This document shows positions 17,486 to 25,797 of a stretch of 64,000 nt of DNA, in pieces. A model generated the notes under the pieces. It saw nothing but the letters and a program-made list of their open reading frames with translations, ran no database searches and was not told the DNA's origin. The DNA is from Leptotrichia sp. HSP-536 (GTDB lineage Bacteria > Fusobacteriota > Fusobacteriia > Fusobacteriales > Leptotrichiaceae): contig NZ_CP165647.1 in the NCBI RefSeq assembly GCF_041199985.1, positions 868,001 through 932,000 of the forward strand. The letters run 5' to 3'. How positions within the stretch are numbered: the first letter of the stretch is position 1; the number at the start of each line of letters is the position of its first letter. The translations under genes were made by a program, and so were the position numbers.

Positions 17486-18628
17486 TTAAGTTATTAAGTT
17501 TTTTTTAGAATTTCTTGAAATTTCGTCATCTGCTGAATCGCCAAAGATATCTCTGAAAAATCCGACTTCTAATTCTTTAGAAAATACGTTTTTTAAAATA
17601 ATCATTACAATGGGTCCAATCAAAAATCCTATAACTCCAAAAATTTTGAAGCCAGAATACATTGATATTAACGTAATTAGTGGATGAACGCCTAAGTTTT
17701 GGCTTACTAGTTTTGGTTCCAGCATTTGCCTTACTGACAGGACAACCAGATAAATCATTATTAATGCGATTCCCAGTTTTATGTCTCCTAATGCAAAAGA
17801 AATTACAGCCCATGGAATTAGAATTGTACCGGCTCCTAAAATTGGCAGAGCGTCTATCGCACAGATAATAATTGACATAAGCAGTGGGTATGCTACATTA
17901 AAATGCAGAAATGATAGCAAATTCAGGCAGACTAAGAGTTCAAAGAAGCAGATTGTCATTAGAATTAGCTGGGCTTTTATGTAGGAACCAAGCACTGTAA
18001 ACATATCTGTCTTTATATTGAATAATTTATCTAGCCAGGATTTTGGGAACTGCTGTTCCAAAAATGAGATAATTTTATCACGGTCAAGACTTATAAAAAA
18101 AGTTGCTAAAATTGTTATGCAAATGTATAAAATTAAAGTAGGAATCGATGTAATAAAATTTATAAGCCCTTTTATAAATACTCCAAGTTTTGCTGAACCT
18201 GAAGAAATAAATCCGTTTATAGTATCATTTATTTGTTTTGTAAAGCCTGATGGAAAATTTCCTAAATAAGAATAAATTTTTGCCATGCTGTCAGTCCATA
18301 ATTTCTGAATCATTTCACTGTAACTATTTAAATTTTGTGATAATTTGTAAATTTCACTGACTAATTTTAGAGAACACCAGCCAATAATCCCAAAAAATAT
18401 AATTAAAAATGCTACAATTGAAATTATTGTGGAAATTTTTTTTGAAAGCTTTAGCTTATTTTCTAAAAATCGTGTAAGCGGGCGTGTCAGTAATGAAAAA
18501 AATAAGGCTATTGTAAATGGAAATAAAAAAATTCCCAGTTTGAAAACTATAAATACAACTAGCAAAATTAAAGCGATGTATACAATAAAATATAATTTTT
18601 TAAAGTCAAAATTTTTGTAACTTGCCAT
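17486..18628 (-). CDS. AI-2E (PerM/YhhT) family transporter
   Basis: ATG 18628 (MASYKNFDFKK) is chosen because AGGAG lies 10 bases upstream; starts at 18652 or 18649 lack a site. The protein has about eight hydrophobic segments, with the family layout of an N-terminal pair of helices, a long soluble central stretch (LSQNLNSYSEMIQKLWTD) and a C-terminal block containing DALPILGAGTILIPWA and EPKLVSQNLGVHPLI. Members export the quorum signal AI-2 or act as sodium/proton exchangers, and the function of this one cannot be decided. It is transcribed away from the efflux operon. Confidence 0.88.
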   Translation of the reverse strand: MASYKNFDFKKLYFIVYIALILLVVFIVFKLGIFLFPFTIALFFSLLTRPLTRFLENKLKLSKKISTIISIVAFLIIFFGIIGWCSLKLVSEIYKLSQNLNSYSEMIQKLWTDSMAKIYSYLGNFPSGFTKQINDTINGFISSGSAKLGVFIKGLINFITSIPTLILYICITILATFFISLDRDKIISFLEQQFPKSWLDKLFNIKTDMFTVLGSYIKAQLILMTICFFELLVCLNLLSFLHFNVAYPLLMSIIICAIDALPILGAGTILIPWAVISFALGDIKLGIALIMIYLVVLSVRQMLEPKLVSQNLGVHPLITLISMYSGFKIFGVIGFLIGPIVMIILKNVFSKELEVGFFRDIFGDSADDEISRNSKKNLIT

Positions 18629-18862
18629 AAAGTAAGTACTCCTTTTCATCAAATCTTTTATTGAAAATATTATATAATAAATAAATAAAATTGTAAATGA
18701 ATAATTTTAATAAATATTTTAAAATATAATTTCAAGAAAAAAATAAAAAAAGTCATAATTTTGTCAAAAAAAAATGATATTCTATGAAATAAATGCTACA
18801 ATAAAAAGCATTAAAAAATTTGATATATTTTATTTTCAGAGAAAGGAGATTAAAAAAGTAAA

Positions 18863-20131
18863 ATGTATTTAAACTTTAACAATAGGAAAATACAGATTTC
18901 ATTACTGTTATTAATATCTTGTGTCTTAAGCTATGCGACCAGTGTAGATGATTTGATTTCGCAGTATGAAAAAAGTTCCTATACTACAAAAATTAATGCA
19001 GTAAGCTTGAAAAAATATGATATAAAAGACAAGGCATTAAAAAATGGAGACAGGAATGAAATTACAGTAACATCTGACGACAATTACACATTGCATGGGA
19101 AGGCAAATGGTCTGACTATTGAAAACAATGTGAAATATGGCATGTTTTATTATAGGAATGGATATAATTTTACAAATAGGGAAGTTACTCAAAATAGAAT
19201 TGGAATTTCTAAAAATTTAAATGATTATTTCGGATATAGTGACAATAATTATAATAAAAAAACAAATGAAATATCAAGAAATATACAAAAAATTACTAAT
19301 GAAACTACGAAAAATTCTGAAATACGGGATTTAATTGACTTATATAAAAATTATAAAAATAAACAGAAGGAAATTGAGCAGGAAGTACTTACAGTAGATG
19401 ATACAAAAAAAGATTATGCTGTTCAGGCAAAAAAATATGAATTGGGAACTGCTACTCAATATGATTTTGAGCTGGCAAAGACGGAATATGAAAATTCTCA
19501 GCTGAAATATGAGAATTTAGGAAGAGAACTTAAAATTTTGGCAGAGCAGTTTGGAATCTATAATGTAACTTTGCCTGAAAAAGAGAAACTGGAAGACTTG
19601 AAAAAGGTTGAATTGCAAAAGGATGATTTTTATGCACTTAGATTATCAGAAGCTGAGACAATAGAATTGAATACAAAATTAAATAATGAACAGCTGAAAA
19701 AAGAAACAATAGACTATAAATATCCAAAACTAGTTGGAGATATCGGATATTCGCTGAAGGACCATTCAGTTGTCATAGGACTAGCCGTCTCTAAAACATT
19801 TAAGAGATACAATGATACAATTGAAGACTTGAAAAATGAAGCCGATAAGCTGCAGTTACAGTATGAACAGAAAAAAAATGAGCTAATGTCAAACGTAGGG
19901 CAGCAAATGATAACTTATACAACTTACCAGACAAATGAACTGACAGCGGAAAATACTATGAAAATTAAGAAAAAGGAATATGAAATCTATGCAAAAAAAT
20001 ACGAACTGGGACTAGACACGTATTCCAATTATGTTGAAAAGCGGAATAATTATAAAAAAGCTGTAATGGATTATGAAATTGCCAAAAATGAACTTGCGGC
20101 GTTTACTAAAAAAATAAAATATTATAAATAA
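18863..20131 (+). CDS. TolC-family outer-membrane efflux protein
   Basis: The 422-residue protein has a signal sequence (LLLLISCVLSYA). Cleavage after YA by signal peptidase I or lipidation at the cysteine in LISC are both possible. The rest is the alpha-helical hairpin duplicated pattern of outer-membrane factors, with repeated KKYELGTATQYDFELAK and KKYELGLDTYSNYVEKR segments. It should form the outer-membrane duct for the MacA/MacB-like genes that follow. GAAAGGAG precedes the ATG. It is the first gene of a four-gene run with 70-, 27- and 5-base gaps. Confidence 0.88.
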   Translation: MYLNFNNRKIQISLLLLISCVLSYATSVDDLISQYEKSSYTTKINAVSLKKYDIKDKALKNGDRNEITVTSDDNYTLHGKANGLTIENNVKYGMFYYRNGYNFTNREVTQNRIGISKNLNDYFGYSDNNYNKKTNEISRNIQKITNETTKNSEIRDLIDLYKNYKNKQKEIEQEVLTVDDTKKDYAVQAKKYELGTATQYDFELAKTEYENSQLKYENLGRELKILAEQFGIYNVTLPEKEKLEDLKKVELQKDDFYALRLSEAETIELNTKLNNEQLKKETIDYKYPKLVGDIGYSLKDHSVVIGLAVSKTFKRYNDTIEDLKNEADKLQLQYEQKKNELMSNVGQQMITYTTYQTNELTAENTMKIKKKEYEIYAKKYELGLDTYSNYVEKRNNYKKAVMDYEIAKNELAAFTKKIKYYK

Positions 20132-20201
20132 AATGTGCAATATATGAAATAAGAATAGAATGAAAAATAAAAAAAAAGAAAATTGAGAAAGTGGTGATTT
20201 T

Positions 20202-21554
20202 GTGGAAATGAATACAGAAATTTCTGAAATAGTCGAAACAATTGTATCAAGAAGGAAAAAGTCCCAAAACAAAAATAGGATTTGTAAATTTTTGATAATG
20301 CTGGCTGTAGTGATGGCTGCTGTGGTGTCTTGTGGAAAGAAAGAAAATGTAGCTGAATATGAAGTTACAAATGTCCAGCTGGGAGATATTTCTCTGTCAG
20401 TTTCAAAAACAGGGCAAGTTGTGTCCGACAATGCGGTGTCAGTTTATACGACAGCAAGTCAAAGGGTTAGTAAAGTATTTTTCAAAGAAGGGGATAATGT
20501 AAAAAAAGGAGATGTAGTTGTAACATTTTATCCAGTTGATAAAAATGAAACTTTGAGAAAAATAAAAATGAAAACTTTGGAAATAAAAAAATATGAAAGA
20601 AATATAGCTGATGCTAAAGGCTCACTTAGAAGAAAAAAAGAGTCTAAAAGCTTGGAAATTCAGCAAAAATCAAGAGATTTGCATAATGCTGAAGAATTGT
20701 ATAAAGTTGGCGGAGAAACAAGAGTTAATGTAGATGATGCAAGAAAGGCTCTAAGAAATTCAAGGATAGATTTGGATACTGTTGATAGTGAGCAGAAGGC
20801 TAGTATAGAAGATTCGAGAACAGCATTAAAAACTGCAAAATTAGAATTGGCAACATTGCAGGAAGATCTGGCACTTATAAAGGATCAAATAACAAGTCCA
20901 GTAGATGGAGTTATTACAGAAATGACTGCTGATGAAAATTATAAAGTAAATACAGAAACAACTTTATTTAAGGTGTCAGATTCCCAAAATATGAGAGCAG
21001 AAGTGAGTTTGTCAGATACACAAGTAAAAAATATAGAAGTAGGGCAAAGAGTAGAGATTACATCGGATGCATTGCCTGATGGAGAAAAAGTGGAAGGAGA
21101 AGTGTTACAAATTTCTGGAGTGGCTAAAAAAAATTCATCCCTTGATGAAAGTGATACAGTTGTAAAAATTAATCTGAACGAAACTAGGGGATTAAAGCCA
21201 GGTACTACAATAACAGCAAAAATCTTTTATAAGGAAAGTAAAAATGTGACAAAGTTGCCATATAGTTCGGTTATTAATGAAAATGGAAAGTATTATGTTT
21301 TTGTCGTAGGAAAAGGTAATAAAGTTTCAAAAAAGGAAGTAAAAGTAGGATTGAATGATGATTCGTATTACGAAATAGCTTCGGGAGTATCAATAGGCGA
21401 AAAAGTAATTACTGTTGCTGATGAGACTCTTAAAGATGGACAAAAAATAAAAATTGCAGATCCATCAAAACAAAAGATGAAACCTAAAGGTGTAATATTT
21501 AAAGAAGAAAAACCATCAAAAAGAGGTGGAGGGCCTGGCGGACCACCAAGATAG
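20202..21554 (+). CDS. MacA-like periplasmic adaptor lipoprotein (HlyD family)
   Basis: GTG 20202 follows a GTGGTGA site closely; ATG 20208 is the alternative. A cytoplasmic N-terminus of about 30 residues precedes the hydrophobic LIMLAVVMAAVVSC, whose final cysteine could be lipidated. The lipoyl half-motif (VSKVFFKEGDNVKKGDVV), a long coiled coil and the second half (ITSPVDGVITEMTADEN) with beta-barrel domains follow. The tail ends in a glycine/proline-rich stretch (KRGGGPGGPP). It bridges the TolC-like duct and the MacB-like permease. Confidence 0.9.
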   Translation: MEMNTEISEIVETIVSRRKKSQNKNRICKFLIMLAVVMAAVVSCGKKENVAEYEVTNVQLGDISLSVSKTGQVVSDNAVSVYTTASQRVSKVFFKEGDNVKKGDVVVTFYPVDKNETLRKIKMKTLEIKKYERNIADAKGSLRRKKESKSLEIQQKSRDLHNAEELYKVGGETRVNVDDARKALRNSRIDLDTVDSEQKASIEDSRTALKTAKLELATLQEDLALIKDQITSPVDGVITEMTADENYKVNTETTLFKVSDSQNMRAEVSLSDTQVKNIEVGQRVEITSDALPDGEKVEGEVLQISGVAKKNSSLDESDTVVKINLNETRGLKPGTTITAKIFYKESKNVTKLPYSSVINENGKYYVFVVGKGNKVSKKEVKVGLNDDSYYEIASGVSIGEKVITVADETLKDGQKIKIADPSKQKMKPKGVIFKEEKPSKRGGGPGGPPR

Positions 21555-21581
21555 GAAAATAAACTTTAGAGGTAAATTTTT

Positions 21582-22274
21582 ATGATAAAGGTAAATGACA
21601 TAGTAAAAATATATAAAAATGGGAATATGGAATTAAAAGTTTTGAAAGGGCTGAATCTGGAAGTGAAGGAAGGGGAATATGTAGCTTTTATGGGACCTTC
21701 TGGAAGCGGTAAATCTACTCTTATGAATATTTTAGGCTGTCTTGACAGCTTAACATCGGGAACATATATTTTAGATAATCAAGATGTTTCAACTATAAAG
21801 GGTGATGCACTTGCTGATGTTAGAAATAAAAAAATAGGCTTTGTCTTTCAAACTTTTAATTTATTACCAAAAATGACTGCAGTTGAAAATGTAGCTCTTC
21901 CAGCGCTTTATGCAGGTTTGAAAAAAGCTGAACGGATAAAAAAGGCAACGGAGGCGCTAGAAAGTGTGGGACTTGGAGAAAGAATACATCATAAGCCAAA
22001 CGAAATGTCTGGGGGACAAAGGCAAAGAGTTGCGATTGCAAGGGCGATAATTAATAATCCAAAAATTCTTTTGGCGGATGAGCCAACGGGAAATCTGGAT
22101 TCAAAGTCTGGAGAAGAAGTTTTGGAAATTTTTAAAAAGCTAAATGATAATAGAACGACGATCGTAATGGTTACACATGAGGAAGATGTGGCAGAGCATT
22201 GTAAAAGAATTATTAGGTTAAAAGACGGTGTAATAGAAAAGGATGAACTTGTCCAGCGTAGGAGAGGAGTGTAA
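21582..22274 (+). CDS. MacB-type ABC transporter ATP-binding protein
   Basis: The 230-residue protein has Walker A GPSGSGKST, the family's QTFNLLPKMTAVENVALP, the signature MSGGQRQRVAIARA, and Walker B ILLADEPTGNLDS, all in the LolD/MacB subfamily pattern. It powers the adjacent permease. It starts 27 bases after the adaptor gene and its stop lies five bases before the permease gene, so the two are probably translated together. Confidence 0.95.
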   Translation: MIKVNDIVKIYKNGNMELKVLKGLNLEVKEGEYVAFMGPSGSGKSTLMNILGCLDSLTSGTYILDNQDVSTIKGDALADVRNKKIGFVFQTFNLLPKMTAVENVALPALYAGLKKAERIKKATEALESVGLGERIHHKPNEMSGGQRQRVAIARAIINNPKILLADEPTGNLDSKSGEEVLEIFKKLNDNRTTIVMVTHEEDVAEHCKRIIRLKDGVIEKDELVQRRRGV

Positions 22275-22279
22275 TACAA

Positions 22280-23491
22280 ATGGATTTTATGGAATTGTTA
22301 AAATTATCAGTGTCAAATTTGTTTAGTTATAAAGTACGTTCTTTTTTGACAATGCTTGGAATAATAATTGGAATATCTTCAGTTATAATGATGTCTTCAC
22401 TGGGAGCAGGAGTTAAAGAGAATATTACTGGAGATTTGAACAAGCTGGGAGTTTCAAATTTTGAAGTATCAATTGATACTTCACCAGGACAAACTCATAA
22501 ATCGCAGGATTTATTAACACAAAAAGATATTAAAGAATTGAAGAATATAGAAGGTATTGAAGCAGTAACTCCTACTTCTAGCACTTTTGCCAGATTGTCT
22601 ACAAGCGATGGTTCGGATAAGATGTTTACAGGAACTGGAGTAACGGAAGACTATTTTAAGATATCAAATTACACAATAGTAAAAGGACGAAAGTTTTTAC
22701 CAACTGAATACAGAAAAGATGGGAAATATGTGATAATAGATAATACAACAGCTGACCAGATGTTTCCTGATGAAAATCCAGTAGGTAAAAAATTAACTTT
22801 GAATTTTCAAAAAAATAGTGAGATAGTAACAATTGTCGGAGTGTTTAAAAATCCATATGCAAGTATGGGAGGAGGCGACCAGATGCCTGCAATGGGACTT
22901 TTACCTAATAATTACTTGAATTATCTGGAAGGAAATGAACAAGATAAATTTACCGCATTACAAATAAAGGCTACGGATGCAAATGAAATGAGCAGGGTAA
23001 TGGAGATTGTAAAAGAAAAGATGAAAACCCGAGGGAGTGAATCTGATATTTACAACGTGAACTCAACAAGTCAAGGATTAGATGAATTTAATAATATTCT
23101 TAATATGCTTTCGCTTTTTATAAGTGGAGTTGCCGCTATTTCATTATTTGTAGGTGGAATAGGAGTTATGAATATAATGCTTGTAAGTGTTACTGAAAGA
23201 ATTAGGGAAGTTGGGCTTAGAAAGGCAATTGGAGCTAAGACTAGGCACATTCTTATACAATTTTTGATAGAAGCAGTTATTTTAACATTTTTTGGTGGAA
23301 TAATTGGAGTTGTAATTGGATATTCATTGGCACTCCTGATCGGCATATTTATACAAACTTCGCCAATATTAAGTCCAGTTGTAGTATTTGTGTGTATATT
23401 CGTTTCTACAATGATAGGATTAATTTTTGGAGTTTATCCAGCGAAAAAAGCTGCGGCATTGGAGCCAATGGAGGCACTAAGAACAGATTAA
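22280..23491 (+). CDS. MacB-type ABC transporter permease
   Basis: The 403-residue protein has the MacB layout: one N-terminal membrane helix (RSFLTMLGIIIGISSVIMMSS), a large periplasmic domain (about residues 45-270), then three membrane helices with the FtsX signature VGGIGVMNIMLVSVTERIRE. It works as a mechanotransmitter with the adaptor and TolC-like protein to expel macrolides, peptides or lipids. Substrate cannot be told from sequence. ATP-binding and permease parts are separate proteins, unlike E. coli MacB. Confidence 0.93.
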   Translation: MDFMELLKLSVSNLFSYKVRSFLTMLGIIIGISSVIMMSSLGAGVKENITGDLNKLGVSNFEVSIDTSPGQTHKSQDLLTQKDIKELKNIEGIEAVTPTSSTFARLSTSDGSDKMFTGTGVTEDYFKISNYTIVKGRKFLPTEYRKDGKYVIIDNTTADQMFPDENPVGKKLTLNFQKNSEIVTIVGVFKNPYASMGGGDQMPAMGLLPNNYLNYLEGNEQDKFTALQIKATDANEMSRVMEIVKEKMKTRGSESDIYNVNSTSQGLDEFNNILNMLSLFISGVAAISLFVGGIGVMNIMLVSVTERIREVGLRKAIGAKTRHILIQFLIEAVILTFFGGIIGVVIGYSLALLIGIFIQTSPILSPVVVFVCIFVSTMIGLIFGVYPAKKAAALEPMEALRTD

Positions 23492-23628
23492 TGATATTTA
23501 TCCCTTTAAATGCTGAATTTGTTATAAGATTAATATTTATACTATTGTATAATAGAACAAAAGGTAAAGACATTAAGAAGAGCAACTTTCAAGTTACCAA
23601 TAAATAAAGAAAAAGTGAGGATAAAATA

Positions 23629-24546
23629 ATGAATAAGAAATTTTTAATTTTATTATCTATGTTATTAAATTTCTTAACTTTTGGGGAAGTAAAGAAAAAT
23701 TATGATTGTAATTTTTTGACTGATTTTACATTTAATGAAGAAAACAATAAATACATTGATCTGTATACTGGAAAAACAAATATGAAAATCAAAGAAGGAA
23801 TAACAGAATGCAAAGTTCTAACAGGAGGTCCATTTAGAATAATTAATAGATCTTTCTTTTGGAAACAGAATGATCATCATTATTTTGACAATGCTGTAAT
23901 ATCATTAGAAATTAAAAATGGAAGAATGATAAGACTTGAAGTAAAGTCTGCATTTAATAATGAACTTCTTTTTTCTGGGAAATATAACTATTCAGGGTTA
24001 AATGGGGAAGTATATATGGATGGTTCAGTTCAGAATTCCGGCTATTCAATGAGATTAAATTACAAAAACGGTAAACCAGCAGGAGAACTTACAGAGTATT
24101 ATGATAACAATAAAATATATAGGAAGTCAATGTTAAGAAATGTACAGATAGATTTATCACATTTTTCTGAAGAGTTTGAAAAATATGTAAATAGTTATGA
24201 AATTTACGATTATAATACAGGAGAAAAAATTTTCTCAGAAAATTTAAAAAACGGAAATGGGAGAATTATCTCATATACACCTAGTGGGAAACAGGATAAA
24301 GATTATGAAATTAAAAATCGTAAAATTATAGGAGGAAAAGAAGTTGCTCATAGTCCAGATGGAAAATCTGATTCTGAATATTATTATCATAAAAATGGTA
24401 ATGTAAAAAAATATATTCAACATGGTAGTAGTGGTGCAAGAACAGAATATGACTATGACTTAAATGGAAAGATGTTGAAAGCTACATATTATAATAAAAG
24501 TGGAGAAATAGATGATGTAATAGATTATACTAAAAAGAAACGCTAA
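23629..24546 (+). CDS. Secreted MORN/YwqK-like repeat protein, paralogue 1
   Basis: The 305-residue protein begins with a signal peptide (KFLILLSMLLNFLTFG). The rest consists of short repeats of the pattern NGK-x-aromatic ending in Y-DNNKIY-like units (LTEYYDNNKIYRKS, YHKNGNVKKY), which resemble MORN_2/YwqK antitoxin-family repeats. It is a near relative of the next gene: both share an NPYTGKTN- or DLYTGKTN-like segment and an EITEYYDN-like block. Secreted or periplasmic location is predicted. Function unknown; YwqK-family members include antitoxin-like neighbours of polymorphic toxins. Confidence 0.6.
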   Translation: MNKKFLILLSMLLNFLTFGEVKKNYDCNFLTDFTFNEENNKYIDLYTGKTNMKIKEGITECKVLTGGPFRIINRSFFWKQNDHHYFDNAVISLEIKNGRMIRLEVKSAFNNELLFSGKYNYSGLNGEVYMDGSVQNSGYSMRLNYKNGKPAGELTEYYDNNKIYRKSMLRNVQIDLSHFSEEFEKYVNSYEIYDYNTGEKIFSENLKNGNGRIISYTPSGKQDKDYEIKNRKIIGGKEVAHSPDGKSDSEYYYHKNGNVKKYIQHGSSGARTEYDYDLNGKMLKATYYNKSGEIDDVIDYTKKKR

Positions 24547-24725
24547 ATGAAATAATCGTTGTTGTAAAAGACAGCGGTTATTTTTGTGTATTATCAAGTT
24601 GAGTTTCTTTAAAAACTTGACAAAAATTAAAGGAAAGTATAGAATAATTTTACTAAATATGAAACTGGGAAAATTTTTGAAAATAAGTTGAAAAAAATAG
24701 AAAAAGTATTTATGAAAACAGGTTT

Positions 24726-24829
24726 TATAGTAAAACTGCTTTAAAGCTGAACTCAAAAGCTATGATTATTTTACTCGAATCCTAAATTTATAATTTTTAG
24801 CAGTTCAATTTTAAATGGGTTCGAGTATA
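24726..24829 (+). repeat. Palindromic ~105-bp MITE-like repeat, copy B
   Basis: The sequence matches 3356-3461 (reverse strand) and 32076-32180 along its full length, with terminal inverted repeats ending GGGTTCGAGTATA. It occupies the gap between the two YwqK-like paralogues. Apart from the repeat, the 350-base gap holds no gene. Confidence 0.8.
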
Positions 24830-24896
24830 AATTAATAATGTAAAAACTATTAAAAAACTTTCTTTCAAAACTGTTTATAAGGGAAGGTGTTCATTA

Positions 24897-25652
24897 ATGT
24901 ATAAAAAAATAATAACATTTTTTTTACTGACTTTTTCAATAGTATGTTATAGTGAAAGAGTTAGTTCAAATTCAGGAATATGTGAATATTTTAGAGATAA
25001 AGAAAGTAAAAAAAAGTTTAATCCTTATACTGGAAAGACAAATATTAAATTAAAAAATGGTGTGTATAAATGTTTAAATGCGGATGCTTCTTTTAAGATT
25101 ATTGTATGGAGATATTTCTGGGCTGATGATATAAATATATACGGAACACTTACTATTGAAGTAAAAAATGGTATAATGACAAAACTCAAGAGTATTGATG
25201 AAAAAAATGGTGAACTATTGTTTTCAGCAACATATAATAGATACGGACCTGATGGAGAAATGTATATTAGTAAAGGATTTGCCTTGAACTACAATAGCAA
25301 TTCACGGAAATTAAATTATAAAGATGGAAAACCATTTGGGGATATACTAGAGTACTATGACAACGGAAAACTTTATAGAAAATCTCATCTTGTTAAAAAA
25401 AATAATTATCATCCATTTGACACACCAGATGATTTTAATAATTATGTAGATTATTACGAAATATATGACATAAATACAGGAGAAATTTTAAAAAAAGAAG
25501 ATTTATTTAATAAAACAGGAACTATCTGGGATTATGATTCAAAAAGCGGTAAATTATCTAGAGAAGGTCATTTAGTAAATGGTGAAATTGTGTTTGAAAG
25601 GGAATATAAAGAAGATGGAACAGTAGCTCGGGAATATAATTATAAAAAATAA
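24897..25652 (+). CDS. Secreted MORN/YwqK-like repeat protein, paralogue 2
   Basis: The 251-residue protein has a signal peptide (IITFFLLTFSIVCYS) and the same repeat type as the gene before it, with NPYTGKTNIKLKNGVYKC and YYDNGKLYRKSHLVKK. It is shorter by about 50 residues, mostly at the C-terminus. The pair most likely arose by duplication. AAGGTG precedes the ATG at 24897. Function unknown. Confidence 0.6.
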   Translation: MYKKIITFFLLTFSIVCYSERVSSNSGICEYFRDKESKKKFNPYTGKTNIKLKNGVYKCLNADASFKIIVWRYFWADDINIYGTLTIEVKNGIMTKLKSIDEKNGELLFSATYNRYGPDGEMYISKGFALNYNSNSRKLNYKDGKPFGDILEYYDNGKLYRKSHLVKKNNYHPFDTPDDFNNYVDYYEIYDINTGEILKKEDLFNKTGTIWDYDSKSGKLSREGHLVNGEIVFEREYKEDGTVAREYNYKK

Positions 25653-25797
25653 CCTTTTTTAAAAGTCCGCTATAGCAAACAGCAACTGCTACGTCAATAT
25701 TGGAGTAAATGATGGGGCTATAGCTGGTCATTGACATAAATTGCATATTACTGAAATATTGAAAAGATTGAAGAAGATATAAGGAGATGTTAACATT

